Assembly: GCA_031276535.1 (NCBI GenBank)
Contig: JAISMV010000042.1
Coordinates: forward strand, 1-45,814
Direction: 5' to 3'
DNA length: 45,814 nucleotides
Source: Flavobacteriaceae bacterium
GTDB lineage: Bacteria > Bacteroidota > Bacteroidia > Flavobacteriales > Weeksellaceae
Shown here: positions 34,528 through 43,908 of the stretch, in pieces
Layout: each line of letters starts with the position of its first letter
How positions within the stretch are numbered: position 1 is the stretch's first letter
Program-made: the position numbers and the translations under genes
The notes under the pieces: generated by a model
Told to the model about the DNA's origin: nothing
Database searches by the model: none
Seen by the model: the letters and a program-made list of their open reading frames with translations, nothing else

Positions 34528-36357
34528 ATGAAAAACCAGTTACGAAGTTACACCAGTACACAAGGACGAAGAATGGCCGGAGCAAGAGCGCTTTGGAGAG
34601 CTAACGGAATGAAAGAAGATCAAATGGGAAAACCATTAATTGCAATTGTAAACTCTTTTACCCAATTCGTGCCGGGGCACGTACATTTACACGAGATAGG
34701 ACAATTTGTTAAATCTGAAATAGAAAAACAGGGATGCTTTGCAGCCGAATTCAACACCATTGCCATTGACGACGGTATAGCCATGGGACACGACGGGATG
34801 TTATATTCCCTCCCATCCCGGGATTTAATCGCAGACAGCGTGGAATATATGGTAAATGCTCATAAAGCGGATGCTATGGTCTGTATTAGCAATTGTGACA
34901 AGATCACTCCCGGAATGTTAATGGCTGCCATGCGTTTGAATATCCCAACGGTTTTTGTTTCCGGTGGACCCATGGAAGCAGGGGAATACAACGATCAACA
35001 CTTGGATTTGATTGATGCTATGATTAAATCCGCGGATTCTACGGTGTCGGATAAAGAAGTGAATGCTATCGAACGACTTGCCTGTCCCACCTGTGGTTCC
35101 TGCTCGGGAATGTTTACCGCCAACTCTATGAACTGCCTGAACGAAGCCATCGGACTGGCGCTTCCCGGAAACGGGACCATAGTGGCAACCCATGTCAACA
35201 GAAAAAAACTGTTTAAAGATGCCGCTAAACTTATCGTGAAAAACGCCTATAAATATTATCAGGATGGTGATGACTCCATACTTCCGAAGAAAATTGCCAC
35301 TAAACAGGCATTTTTAAATTCCATGATTCTGGATATTGCCATGGGAGGCTCCACCAATACCATTCTTCACCTGCTGGCTATTGCCAATGAAGCAGAAGTT
35401 GATTTTACGATGGATGATATTGACGCCTTGTCCCGAAAAACCCCCTGTTTATGTAAAGTAGCGCCCAATACGGTAAAATATCATATTCAGGATGTGAATC
35501 GTGCGGGTGGTATTTTGGGAATCATGGGAGAACTGGCTAAAGGTGGATTGATCGATACTTCGGTTAAACGCATAGACGGACTAAGCCTTGCTGAAGCCAT
35601 CGAAAATTACGATATTACGAAAGAAAACCCTTCCGAAGAAGCCTTAAATCTGTATAAATCGGCATCCGGAAATGAATTTAATTTAACTCTGGGTTCTCAG
35701 GGTTCCACCTATACCGATTTAGATACGGATAGAACCGACGGATGTATCCGGGATATAGACCATGCCTATACTAAAGATGGAGGATTAGCCATTCTGAAAG
35801 GAAACATTGCCCTCAACGGATGCGTGGTAAAAACTGCCGGAGTAGATGAAAGTATATTCAAATTCTCGGGTACAGCAAAAGTTTTCCAGTCTCAGGATGA
35901 TGCCTGTGAAGGAATCCTGAACGGAAAAGTACAATCCGGAGATGTAGTAATCATCACCCATGAAGGTCCCAAAGGAGGTCCGGGGATGCAGGAAATGCTT
36001 TATCCTACCTCTTACATAAAATCAAGACATCTAGGGAAAGAATGCGCCCTGATCACGGATGGGCGATTCTCGGGAGGCACTTCGGGTCTTTCCATCGGGC
36101 ATGTTTCTCCTGAAGCTGCAGCCGGTGGCGCTATCGGATTAGTACAGGACGGAGACGGTATTGAAATTGATATTCCCAATCGATCCATCAATGTAAAAAT
36201 TTCAGAGGAAGAACTGGAATTCCGTCGTCAGCAGGAACTTTCCAAAGGAGAAAAAGCATTTAAACCAGAACGGGAACGGGAAATTTCAAAAGCATTAAAA
36301 GCCTATGCAAGCATGGTTAGTTCCGCCGATTTGGGAGCTGTAAGAATAATTAAGTAA
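34528..36357 (+). CDS. ilvD: Dihydroxy-acid dehydratase
   Basis: It dehydrates the dihydroxy acids in valine and isoleucine synthesis and needs an Fe-S cluster. The 609-residue protein has the family segments [20 protein letters not shown], the cysteine ligands in [10 protein letters not shown] and [32 protein letters not shown], and [20 protein letters not shown] near the C-terminus. The length resembles the long E. coli type. It is the first structural gene after the ilv attenuator. Confidence 0.97.
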   Translation: MKNQLRSYTSTQGRRMAGARALWRANGMKEDQMGKPLIAIVNSFTQFVPGHVHLHEIGQFVKSEIEKQGCFAAEFNTIAIDDGIAMGHDGMLYSLPSRDLIADSVEYMVNAHKADAMVCISNCDKITPGMLMAAMRLNIPTVFVSGGPMEAGEYNDQHLDLIDAMIKSADSTVSDKEVNAIERLACPTCGSCSGMFTANSMNCLNEAIGLALPGNGTIVATHVNRKKLFKDAAKLIVKNAYKYYQDGDDSILPKKIATKQAFLNSMILDIAMGGSTNTILHLLAIANEAEVDFTMDDIDALSRKTPCLCKVAPNTVKYHIQDVNRAGGILGIMGELAKGGLIDTSVKRIDGLSLAEAIENYDITKENPSEEALNLYKSASGNEFNLTLGSQGSTYTDLDTDRTDGCIRDIDHAYTKDGGLAILKGNIALNGCVVKTAGVDESIFKFSGTAKVFQSQDDACEGILNGKVQSGDVVIITHEGPKGGPGMQEMLYPTSYIKSRHLGKECALITDGRFSGGTSGLSIGHVSPEAAAGGAIGLVQDGDGIEIDIPNRSINVKISEEELEFRRQQELSKGEKAFKPEREREISKALKAYASMVSSADLGAVRIIK

Positions 36358-36381
36358 AAAAATGACTACAAAAATAAAAGC

Positions 36382-38091
36382 ATGAACAACAATAAAATTT
36401 CAGGAAGCGAAGCCTTGATTCGTTCATTGATCAACGAAGGGGCGGATACAATTTTCGGATATCCGGGAGGAGCAATTATGCCTGTATTTGATGCTTTATA
36501 TGATTATAAAGACAAAATAAATCATATTTTAGTTCGGCACGAACAGGCGGCAACTCATGCAGCTCAGGGATATGCCCGCGTGTCGGGCAGACCGGGAGTT
36601 GTGTTGGTTACCTCCGGACCGGGAGCAACCAATACGATAACAGGAATAGCAGATGCTATGATAGACAGCACTCCTCTGGTCGTCCTCACCGGACAGGTCT
36701 TTTCCGGATTATTAGGAAGTGATGCTTTTCAGGAAGCCGATGTAGTAGGAATAACCAAACCCATAAGCAAATGGGCTTATCAGGTCAGACATGCGGAAGA
36801 TATTCCATGGGCTATAGCCAGAGCCTTTTACATAGCCAATAACGGACGAAAAGGCCCTGTAGTGATAGATATTACCAAAGATGCACAACAAGGAATTCTT
36901 GAATATTCCTATAAAAAAATGAATTTTATCCGAAGTTATCAACCGGTGCCGGATCTAAATCATACAGATATTCAGGAAGCGGCAAAGTTGATCAATGAAG
37001 CGAAAAAACCGCTGGCTTTGATAGGACAGGGTGTAATTTTGAGTGGCGCGGAGAACGAACTAAAGGCATTGCTGGAAAAAGCCGATATTCCGGGAGCATC
37101 CACCATGCTTGGACTTTCTGCCTTACCTACAGATCATCCTTTGAATGTAGGGCTTTTAGGAATGCACGGAAACGTGGCTCCCAACCTGAAAACCAATGAA
37201 TGCGATGTTTTGATCGCCATAGGTATGCGTTTTGATGACCGGGTAACCGGAGACCTGAACACATACGCAAAACAGGCTAAAATCATTCATTTTGATATTG
37301 ACCCTTCGGAAATTGATAAAAATGTAAAAACCGATGTAAAAGTATTGGGAGATGCAAAAATCACGCTGGCTGAAGTAACCGGATTCGTGAGTGAAAACAA
37401 ACATACGGAGTGGAGAAACAGCTTTAAAGAACATGATACGGAAGAATACAACGCTGTTATCAAAGATGAGGTTTACCCGAAATTAGGAGGATTAAAAATG
37501 GGAGAAGTAGTCCGAAAAGTTTCCGAAGCTACCAACCATAATGGAATATTGGTTACGGATGTAGGTCAGAATCAGATGATGGGAGTCAGGTATTTCAAAT
37601 ACAATCAGACCCGAAGCGTAGTAACCTCAGGAGGATTGGGAACTATGGGATTTGGACTTCCCGCAGCCATAGGCGCCAAAATAGCCAATCCGGACAGAAC
37701 GGTATGTTTATTCGTTGGTGACGGAGGATTTCAGATGACCATGCAGGAGTTGGGAACTATCATGCAATATGGCATTGACGTCAAAATCATCATTTTAAAC
37801 AATCACTTTCTAGGAATGGTACGCCAATGGCAGGAATTATTCTTTGATGAACGATATTCCGAAACCCTAATGACAAATCCGGATTTTCCGGCTATTGCCA
37901 AAGCATATAAGATCGCTTCCCAAAGAGTTGATGAGAGAGAAGATCTGGACGAAGCCATTGCCGAAATGATGAACCATAAAGGAGCCTATTTACTGGATGT
38001 ACAAGTGGAATTACAAGGAATGGTATATCCTATGATACCGGCAGGAACCTGTGTGACCAACATATTATTGGGAGAACATAAAAAAGTATAA
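36382..38091 (+). CDS. ilvB: Acetolactate synthase large subunit
   Basis: This thiamine-diphosphate enzyme makes acetolactate and acetohydroxybutyrate. The 569-residue protein has the catalytic Glu segment VRHEQAATHAAQGYARVSG, the FAD and central domain (about 190-330), and the ThDP motif GDGGFQMTMQELGTI ... NNHFLGMVRQWQ. A C-terminal LLDVQVELQGMVYPMIPAG block is usual for the catalytic subunit. Its stop codon is directly followed by the start codon of a methyltransferase gene rather than by the regulatory subunit. Confidence 0.97.
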   Translation: MNNNKISGSEALIRSLINEGADTIFGYPGGAIMPVFDALYDYKDKINHILVRHEQAATHAAQGYARVSGRPGVVLVTSGPGATNTITGIADAMIDSTPLVVLTGQVFSGLLGSDAFQEADVVGITKPISKWAYQVRHAEDIPWAIARAFYIANNGRKGPVVIDITKDAQQGILEYSYKKMNFIRSYQPVPDLNHTDIQEAAKLINEAKKPLALIGQGVILSGAENELKALLEKADIPGASTMLGLSALPTDHPLNVGLLGMHGNVAPNLKTNECDVLIAIGMRFDDRVTGDLNTYAKQAKIIHFDIDPSEIDKNVKTDVKVLGDAKITLAEVTGFVSENKHTEWRNSFKEHDTEEYNAVIKDEVYPKLGGLKMGEVVRKVSEATNHNGILVTDVGQNQMMGVRYFKYNQTRSVVTSGGLGTMGFGLPAAIGAKIANPDRTVCLFVGDGGFQMTMQELGTIMQYGIDVKIIILNNHFLGMVRQWQELFFDERYSETLMTNPDFPAIAKAYKIASQRVDEREDLDEAIAEMMNHKGAYLLDVQVELQGMVYPMIPAGTCVTNILLGEHKKV

Positions 38092-38763
38092 ATGGAGTCT
38101 GTAAAATCAAAATTTAATTCCGTTGCCCTGCATTATGATAAACAAAGAACAAGATTAATTCCTTGTTTTACGGATTTTTATCAGATGACCATCGAAAATC
38201 TGGTTTTCACCACCCCTTCCCCTGAAATTCTGGATTTGGGAGCAGGAACAGGATTATTGTCTGATTTTGTGATTCGGAAATATCCGGATGCCAGACTTAC
38301 CTTGGTAGACCTTTCAGAAAAAATGTTGGAAATTTCAAAAGAAAGATTTTCTCATAACCCTAATGTCACCATCGTTTGTCAGGATTTCACCACTTATACC
38401 GATGATAGATATTACGATGCGATCATCTCTTCTTTAGCCATTCATCATTTGGAAGATTCCGACAAGAACAGGCTTTATAGCAACATTTATTCGGCATTGA
38501 AAAAAGACGGATTGTTCATAAATGCGGAACAGGTTTCCGGGCATGATGAGTACTTTATCCGGCTTTATGAAAAACAATGGAAAAATAAAGTGGAAAACAG
38601 CGATCTGACCCAGCAGGAAATTGATGCCGCCTATGAAAGAGTGAAACTGGATAAAAGGACTCCTTTGTCCGTACAGTTGAAATGGCTGAAAGAAGCCGGA
38701 TTTAAAGAAGTAGATTGTTTATATAAATATTACGACTTTGCAGTCATTTATTGTAAAAAATAA
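38092..38763 (+). CDS. Class I SAM-dependent methyltransferase in the ilv operon
   Basis: The 223-residue protein has a class I methyltransferase fold. Motif I is ILDLGAGTGLLSDFV, with LTLVDLSEKMLEISKERF after it, then an acidic VCQDFTTY segment and IISSLAIHHLED for motif IV. The C-terminal half reads like the ubiquinone/menaquinone-type or 'methyltransferase domain 25' relatives. The substrate is unknown. It begins 1 nt after the ilvB stop and ends 6 nt before ilvN, so it is cotranscribed with and splits the two acetolactate synthase subunits. Confidence 0.85.
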   Translation: MESVKSKFNSVALHYDKQRTRLIPCFTDFYQMTIENLVFTTPSPEILDLGAGTGLLSDFVIRKYPDARLTLVDLSEKMLEISKERFSHNPNVTIVCQDFTTYTDDRYYDAIISSLAIHHLEDSDKNRLYSNIYSALKKDGLFINAEQVSGHDEYFIRLYEKQWKNKVENSDLTQQEIDAAYERVKLDKRTPLSVQLKWLKEAGFKEVDCLYKYYDFAVIYCKK

Positions 38764-38769
38764 AATATC

Positions 38770-39330
38770 ATGGAAAATAAAACATTATATACCGTAACAA
38801 TATTTTCAGAAAATACCGTAGGTTTGTTAGGTCAGGTTACCAGCGTATTTACCCGCAGATTCCTGAATATAGAAACTCTTTCTGTGTCTCCTTCTGCAAT
38901 CGAGGGAATTCATAAATTTACCATCACAGTTTGGAGTGATAAGGAAACTATTGAAAAAGTTGTCAAACAGATCGACAAAAGTGTAGATGTGCTGAAATCG
39001 TATTATAATACGGATGATGAATTAATTCATCAGGAAATAGCCCTCTATAAATTGTCAACTCCCGAATTTCTGAAGATCGGTTCTGTTGAAAACTTAATCA
39101 GAAAACACAATGCACAAATACTGGAAATTAACGAGATTTGTGTAGTAATTCAAAAAACCGGACATTATGCAGACACGCAGGCTCTCTTTAGAGAATTGAA
39201 CGAAACCATTCAGGTATTGCAATTTATCCGTTCAGGACGAATTGCCGTCAATACTTCTAAAATAGAACGGCTAAGCGATATGATCGCGAAATTAAAAGAA
39301 AAAGAATCTTTAATAAAAATAAATAATTAA
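38770..39330 (+). CDS. ilvN: Acetolactate synthase regulatory subunit
   Basis: This subunit carries feedback sensing for IlvB. The 186-residue protein has an N-terminal ACT domain (about 5-80, TVTIFSENTVGLLGQVTSVFTRR) with valine-site wording. A second half (about 85-165) resembles the long small subunits of Bacteroidota, with LFRELNETIQVLQFIRSGRIAV. It starts 6 nt after the methyltransferase gene and ends 13 nt before ilvC. Confidence 0.93.
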   Translation: MENKTLYTVTIFSENTVGLLGQVTSVFTRRFLNIETLSVSPSAIEGIHKFTITVWSDKETIEKVVKQIDKSVDVLKSYYNTDDELIHQEIALYKLSTPEFLKIGSVENLIRKHNAQILEINEICVVIQKTGHYADTQALFRELNETIQVLQFIRSGRIAVNTSKIERLSDMIAKLKEKESLIKINN

Positions 39331-39343
39331 AAAAAATAAAAAA

Positions 39344-40390
39344 ATGGCAGAAATGAATTTTGGAGGAGTGATTGAAAATGTAATTACTCGTGAAGAATTT
39401 CCTTTGGAAAAAGCTAGAGAAACTTTAAAAAACGAAATTATTGCAGTAATCGGGTACGGAGTACAAGGTCCCGGTCAGGCGCTTAACCTACGCGATAATG
39501 GTTTCAATGTAATCATAGGACAACGCAAAGGTGGAAAAACCTGGGATAAAGCCGTTGCAGACGGTTGGGTGCCGGGAGAAACCCTGTTTGAAATAGAAGA
39601 AGCAGTGTCTAAGGGAACCATCATTCAATATTTATTGTCCGATGCCGCACAAATTGAGATTTGGCCTAAAATAAAACCTTACCTGACTACAGGAAAAGCG
39701 CTTTACTTTTCTCACGGATTTGGAATTACTTTCAGCGACCGTACGGGAATTATCCCTCCGTCCGATGTTGATGTTATATTAGTGGCTCCTAAAGGATCAG
39801 GAACCAGTCTGAGACGTATGTTCCTTGAAGGTAGAGGGTTAAATTCCAGTTTTGCTATCTATCAGGATGCTACCGGAAAAGCTAAAGACAGAACCATCGC
39901 TTTGGGAATCGGTGTAGGATCCGGATATTTATTTGAAACTGACTTTAAACGGGAAGTTTACTCTGACCTTACCGGAGAAAGAGGCACCCTGATGGGAGCT
40001 ATTCAGGGAATCCTTTTAGCTCAGTATGAAGTGTTGCGTGAAAACGGACATACCCCTTCCGAAGCATTTAATGAAACCGTGGAAGAGTTGACACAATCGC
40101 TAATGCCTCTATTCGCTGAAAAAGGTATGGACTGGATGTATGCCAACTGTTCTACCACCGCCCAACGGGGAGCTTTAGACTGGATGGTGCCTTTCCACGA
40201 TGCTACCAAACCGGTTTTTGCAAAATTATACTCAGAAGTAGCTTCAGGGAATGAGGCTCAACGCTCCATTGATACCAATTCCAAACCGGATTACCGTGAA
40301 AAGCTGGAAGAAGAGTTGAAAGCGCTTCGCGAAAGCGAAATGTGGAGAGCCGGTGCCGTAGTTAGAAAGTTAAGACCGGAAAATAACTAG
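39344..40390 (+). CDS. ilvC: Ketol-acid reductoisomerase, class I
   Basis: It isomerises and reduces acetolactate or acetohydroxybutyrate using NAD(P)H. The 348-residue protein has the Rossmann segment IAVIGYGVQGPGQALNLRDNGFNVIIGQRKGGKTW, given here only by its key GxGxxGxxxA pattern; its Arg and Lys after the second strand favour NADPH. The KSGSGTSLRRMF-like loop (KGSGTSLRRMF), DLTGERGTLMGAIQG and the C-terminal acidic and metal segment MYANCSTTAQRGALDW are present. It is a short class I enzyme. It is the last gene of the operon, with a terminator about 28 nt later. Confidence 0.96.
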   Translation: MAEMNFGGVIENVITREEFPLEKARETLKNEIIAVIGYGVQGPGQALNLRDNGFNVIIGQRKGGKTWDKAVADGWVPGETLFEIEEAVSKGTIIQYLLSDAAQIEIWPKIKPYLTTGKALYFSHGFGITFSDRTGIIPPSDVDVILVAPKGSGTSLRRMFLEGRGLNSSFAIYQDATGKAKDRTIALGIGVGSGYLFETDFKREVYSDLTGERGTLMGAIQGILLAQYEVLRENGHTPSEAFNETVEELTQSLMPLFAEKGMDWMYANCSTTAQRGALDWMVPFHDATKPVFAKLYSEVASGNEAQRSIDTNSKPDYREKLEEELKALRESEMWRAGAVVRKLRPENN

Positions 40391-40418
40391 GAAAAACTAA
40401 ACTACTGAATCATATTTT

Positions 40419-40455
40419 AAACAAGAGAATATTTAATTATATTTCTCTTGTTTTT
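40419..40455 (+). terminator. Terminator of the ilv operon
   Basis: An 11-bp stem (AAACAAGAGAA 40419-40429, TTCTCTTGTTT 40443-40453) encloses an AT-rich 13-nt loop and continues into more T. It ends the ilvD-ilvB-methyltransferase-ilvN-ilvC transcript. Confidence 0.85.
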
Positions 40456-40573
40456 GTATTCAGTCACTTCTTAAAGCACATAATATCCCGAAGTTTACCT
40501 GAACCAATTCCCGAATTTAAGCCCCATAAATCATCCGGGCAGGTTTATGATGTTTTTATAAGTTTCGTTGAAA

Positions 40574-40783
40574 TTAAATTTTTTCTATGTTGAATCCCGC
40601 TTTCTTTACGGCATTGATTATGTCTTCCTCCGCAACTTCTTCCGATTCGACCGTTAGTATTTTATCAGGATTGGAAGTATCTACATTCCATTTGGAAATA
40701 CCCGGTGTTTTGGAAAGAAAAGGGGTTACGGCGTTTACACAGCCCCCACAATCAATATTGGTTTTGAATTTAAATACTTTCAT
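40574..40783 (-). CDS. HMA-domain metal-binding protein
   Basis: The 69-residue protein is a single heavy-metal-associated domain of ferredoxin-like fold, with the metal site in NIDCGGCVNAVTPFL (Cys12 and Cys15). It ends in AVKKAGFNIEKI. Such domains carry copper or other soft metals in the cytosol as chaperones. No copper exporter lies beside it; the cbb3 copper ATPase is 15 kb away. It follows pdxY on the minus strand, 48 nt downstream, and may be cotranscribed with it. Confidence 0.88.
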   Translation of the reverse strand: MKVFKFKTNIDCGGCVNAVTPFLSKTPGISKWNVDTSNPDKILTVESEEVAEEDIINAVKKAGFNIEKI

Positions 40784-40831
40784 TATTTTGTTTTTTTATC
40801 TTATTCCGGATTTATGGAAATTCAGCAAAAA

Positions 40832-41692
40832 TCATAATCTTATTGCTTCAAAAACAATAGACGGGGATACGATTTCGTTTTGGGCTGCCACCAATTGCAA
40901 CTCATATTCTCCTCTTTTGTGAGTTTCAAGCATTACCGCATAAACAGCCGCCGTTGTATGTTCCAAAGCCTCTTTATAATTTTTTCCCAATAATAAATGA
41001 GTTAACAGCAGCCCGGATGTCAAATCTCCTACTCCTACCGGCTGCCGGACTCCGAAATCTACCAACGGTCTGGAGATATGCCATACTTCCTTAGGAGTGA
41101 CTAAAAGCATTTCGAACATATCCGAACGATAACCTGCCCTGCTTAAATGTTTTACCAATACTGCTTTCACTCCTCTTTTATGTAACGTTTTAGCCGCTTC
41201 TACTGCTTCTTCTACCGAATGAATGGTCTTTTCTGTTAAAATTTCCAGTTCCAGTAAATTAGGTGACATAATGTCACTTGCGTCAATGGCTTCATTTTTA
41301 AAAAATTCCGCAACTCCCGGCGCTACTATGCAGCCTTTTTCCGGATGTCCCATTACCGGATCGCAAAAATACAGAGCTTTCGGATTTCCGGACTTTACTT
41401 TCCGCACTATTTCCAAAATTGATTTTCCCTGTTCCGGAGAACCTATGTATCCATTTAAAACGGCATCGCATTTTTTTAATTGATGAATGGCTTCTATTCC
41501 GTTAACAATATCCAGCAGATGATTTGCAGTCATTACTTCTCCCGTCCATTGCCCATACTGTGTATGATTGGAGAACTGAACCGTATTGAGCGACCATACG
41601 CCCGCTCCGCAACGCTGCATGGCAAATTCCGCGGCGCTATTCCCCGCATGTCCGTAAACCACATGTGACTGAATTGATAAAATATTTTTCAT
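40832..41692 (-). CDS. pdxY: Pyridoxal kinase
   Basis: It phosphorylates pyridoxal to pyridoxal phosphate in the B6 salvage pathway. The 286-residue protein matches Pdx[22 protein letters not shown] at the start, [27 protein letters not shown] and the [11 protein letters not shown] anion hole with the catalytic Asp. It is divergent from htrA and upstream of the HMA-domain gene. The assignment is firm within the pyridoxal kinase family. Confidence 0.94.
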   Translation of the reverse strand: MKNILSIQSHVVYGHAGNSAAEFAMQRCGAGVWSLNTVQFSNHTQYGQWTGEVMTANHLLDIVNGIEAIHQLKKCDAVLNGYIGSPEQGKSILEIVRKVKSGNPKALYFCDPVMGHPEKGCIVAPGVAEFFKNEAIDASDIMSPNLLELEILTEKTIHSVEEAVEAAKTLHKRGVKAVLVKHLSRAGYRSDMFEMLLVTPKEVWHISRPLVDFGVRQPVGVGDLTSGLLLTHLLLGKNYKEALEHTTAAVYAVMLETHKRGEYELQLVAAQNEIVSPSIVFEAIRL

Positions 41693-41721
41693 CGGATACT
41701 ATCGTTTTTTAAGTCAGATTA

Positions 41722-41729
41722 CAAATTTA
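41722..41729 (-). promoter_or_regulatory. -7 element of pdxY
   Basis: TAAATTTG on the minus strand matches TAnnTTTG and gives a 5' leader of about 26 nt. No TTTG is seen at -33. Confidence 0.45.
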
Positions 41730-41854
41730 AAAACTTTAACTCAGTATTATTCTAAAAAATGAAAAGATTTTTGTGTAGCGCGTTCGCCGGAAAATTTAAA
41801 GAATTGTCAAAAATCACAAAAACAAAAACAAATTAAAGCAGTTTTTAAATTCAT

Positions 41855-41904
41855 GTTAAAAATCGTTAAAGCCTAAAATCCGTAAAATTTTGGTATTACT
41901 TTTG
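41855..41904 (+). promoter_or_regulatory. htrA promoter with GTTAAA direct repeat
   Basis: TACTTTTG (41897-41904) is an exact -7 element. In place of a -33 TTTG there are two GTTAAA copies 10 bp apart (41855-41860, 41865-41870), about 38 to 53 bp before the predicted start near 41908. Confidence 0.45.
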
Positions 41905-41951
41905 AAAGGAAGTTAATCGGTATAATTTAAAATTTAATACGTTTTGTACAT

Positions 41952-43502
41952 ATGAATAAAAATAAATTTGAAATTAAGAAAATCGCGTCTTATGTTCTAG
42001 TAGGAGTTGTCAGTGCCTTAGTCTCTGTGGGAATTATTTCCTTTGCTATGACTAAAAACACTCATTTAAGTGATTTTGAAATATTTAAAAATGACAATAA
42101 GGAAAAGGCTTATTTTACTTCAGCCTCTACGGCTTCCGTTGGTTTGAATCTTCCGGATTTGACCATTGCCGCGGAAAAAACCGTAAATGCAGTGGTAAGT
42201 GTCAAAAACTATTCTTCTTATGTTCCTCAGCAACAGCGAAGAATGGTTGATCCGTTTGATTTTTTCTTTGGAGATCCGTTTAATTCTCAACGTCAACAGA
42301 AACAGGAACAAACTCCCAAAGATGTTCCCAGCGGATTAGGCTCCGGTGTTATCATCTCTGAAAATGGATATATTGTTACCAATAACCATGTTATTGACGG
42401 AGCGGATAAAATAGAAGTTACCCTTAACAACCAAAAGACCTATGCTGCCACTTTGGTCGGAACTGACCCGAACTCAGATATCGCCTTATTGAAAATTGAA
42501 GAAAAAGGACTTACCTTCTTAAATTTCTACAATTCGGACAATGTGAAAATAGGCGAATGGGTGTTGGCTGTGGGAAATCCTTTTGGATTAACTTCTACCG
42601 TGACAGCCGGTATTATTTCCGCGAAAGGACGCAGTCTGGACTTATTGAGATCCAATTCGAAAAACCCTATAGAGGCTTTTATTCAAACCGATGCAGCCGT
42701 TAATCCCGGAAACAGTGGAGGAGCTTTGGTAAACGCTAACGGAGATTTGATAGGAATTAACACCGCTATCTCTTCCCATTCCGGAACGGGTACTTTTGAA
42801 GGATATAGTTTTGCGGTTCCCTCCAATATCGCGAAAAAAGTAGTGGAAGACATCAGAAAATACGGTCTGGTACAAAGAGGGTATCTTGGAATCGGGGCTT
42901 TAGACCTGAGTGACGACGCTTTGGTAAAGAAATATAACGCCGAAAACAAAACCACCTATAAATCTCAACAAGGAGTTTTAGTTACGGAAATACAGGATGA
43001 CGGAGGCGCTAAAGAAGCCGGAATTAAAAAAGGAGATATCATTACCCAGGTTGAAGGTGTCGCTATTCGTAATTTCCCTACACTTTCTGGAATCATTGGG
43101 GAGAAAAGACCCGGAGATCAGGTAAGAGTTGTTGTATTAAGAGATGGAGTTAATAAGAACTTTGTTGTAAAAATTAAAGATGCTAAGGGCGGAACTTCCG
43201 TTAAAACCAAAGATGACCTGAGTGTTGCCGAAAAATTAGGAGCGGAATTTCAGGAATTGACAGAACAACAAAAAGTTAATTACGGACTGGAATCAGGAAT
43301 AGTAGTAACCAGTGTTGACAATAACGGGAAATTAAAATCCGCAGGAATCGGGGAAGGATTTATTTTAATGGAAGTAAATGATAAACCCATAAACAGCGAG
43401 AAAGATATTGAGAAAATATTAAAAAATTATAAAGGAACCGTTTCCGTTCGATACGTAGACCCTTACGGAAGAATTTACAGAAGAGGTTTCAAAATGGATT
43501 AA
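41952..43502 (+). CDS. Serine protease of the HtrA/Do family
   Basis: This envelope protease and chaperone handles misfolded periplasmic proteins. The 516-residue protein has an N-terminal membrane segment (ASYVLVGVVSALVSVGIISFAM) that may be a signal anchor. A trypsin-like domain follows with His146 (TNNHVIDGA), Asp176 (NSDIALL) and Ser255 (GNSGGAL). Two PDZ domains come next (about 280-400 and 430-516). The Gln-rich loop (about 93-120) is typical of Do proteins. Gene names degP, degQ and htrA are all used in this family. It is monocistronic with a strong terminator. Confidence 0.94.
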   Translation: MNKNKFEIKKIASYVLVGVVSALVSVGIISFAMTKNTHLSDFEIFKNDNKEKAYFTSASTASVGLNLPDLTIAAEKTVNAVVSVKNYSSYVPQQQRRMVDPFDFFFGDPFNSQRQQKQEQTPKDVPSGLGSGVIISENGYIVTNNHVIDGADKIEVTLNNQKTYAATLVGTDPNSDIALLKIEEKGLTFLNFYNSDNVKIGEWVLAVGNPFGLTSTVTAGIISAKGRSLDLLRSNSKNPIEAFIQTDAAVNPGNSGGALVNANGDLIGINTAISSHSGTGTFEGYSFAVPSNIAKKVVEDIRKYGLVQRGYLGIGALDLSDDALVKKYNAENKTTYKSQQGVLVTEIQDDGGAKEAGIKKGDIITQVEGVAIRNFPTLSGIIGEKRPGDQVRVVVLRDGVNKNFVVKIKDAKGGTSVKTKDDLSVAEKLGAEFQELTEQQKVNYGLESGIVVTSVDNNGKLKSAGIGEGFILMEVNDKPINSEKDIEKILKNYKGTVSVRYVDPYGRIYRRGFKMD

Positions 43503-43549
43503 AGTCAGATAATTTAATTCATTATAACTTAATCCGACTAGTAGTTTTT

Positions 43550-43581
43550 AGGGAATCCTTATGTAAGGATTCCCTTTTTTA
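43550..43581 (+). terminator. Terminator of the HtrA gene
   Basis: A perfect 12-bp inverted repeat (AGGGAATCCTTA 43550-43561, TAAGGATTCCCT 43564-43575) is followed by a T run. The 2-nt spacer implies that the innermost pairs open. Confidence 0.85.
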
Positions 43582-43613
43582 ATGTTTTTAACCCCGGATA
43601 ATAAATTAAGAAT

Positions 43614-43685
43614 TAAGGCGCCCTTATTCAAGGGCGCCTTATACTATAAAGATACGAAAATTTTTCCTTTTTACCCAATATTTTC
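43614..43685. repeat. Extragenic hairpin-plus-tail element, copy B
   Basis: A perfect 12-bp GC-rich hairpin (TAAGGCGCCCTT/AAGGGCGCCTTA, 43614-43625 and 43630-43641, loop ATTC) is followed by a tail at 43644-43685. The tail starts CTATAAAGATAC and contains CCTTTTT-ACCCAAT-TTTTC, as in copy A (5205-5276). The hairpin sequences of A and B differ, but the layout is the same. No T run follows the hairpin, so it is not an ordinary terminator. Confidence 0.5.
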
Positions 43686-43908
43686 TTACTCTTTTTTGTG
43701 ACTTTTTCATTTCTTATTCCAAATGCGAGTTAAAAAGTAAAAGTATTTCGGGGTAAGATACATAAGGGTTTTATTATCTGTTTTTCTGAGTAATATCCGG
43801 TAAAAAGCATTTCCCCATGGTGTTAAAATCTAGAAAATTATCTATAAAATTTATCGGGATGCTCTGCTTTTTTGTACATTTATGGTTTGAAATTTGGCAT
43901 AACCCAAC
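43686..43908. other. Intergenic region before the MATE gene
   Basis: No gene is supported here. A TTTG at 43871-43874 and the degenerate TATGGTTTG nearby are possible but imperfect promoter elements for the MATE gene. Confidence 0.4.

Noticed and set aside
43614..43641. GC-rich hairpin as a second terminator of htrA
   Set aside because: No T run follows on either strand; I treat it as part of the repeated element.
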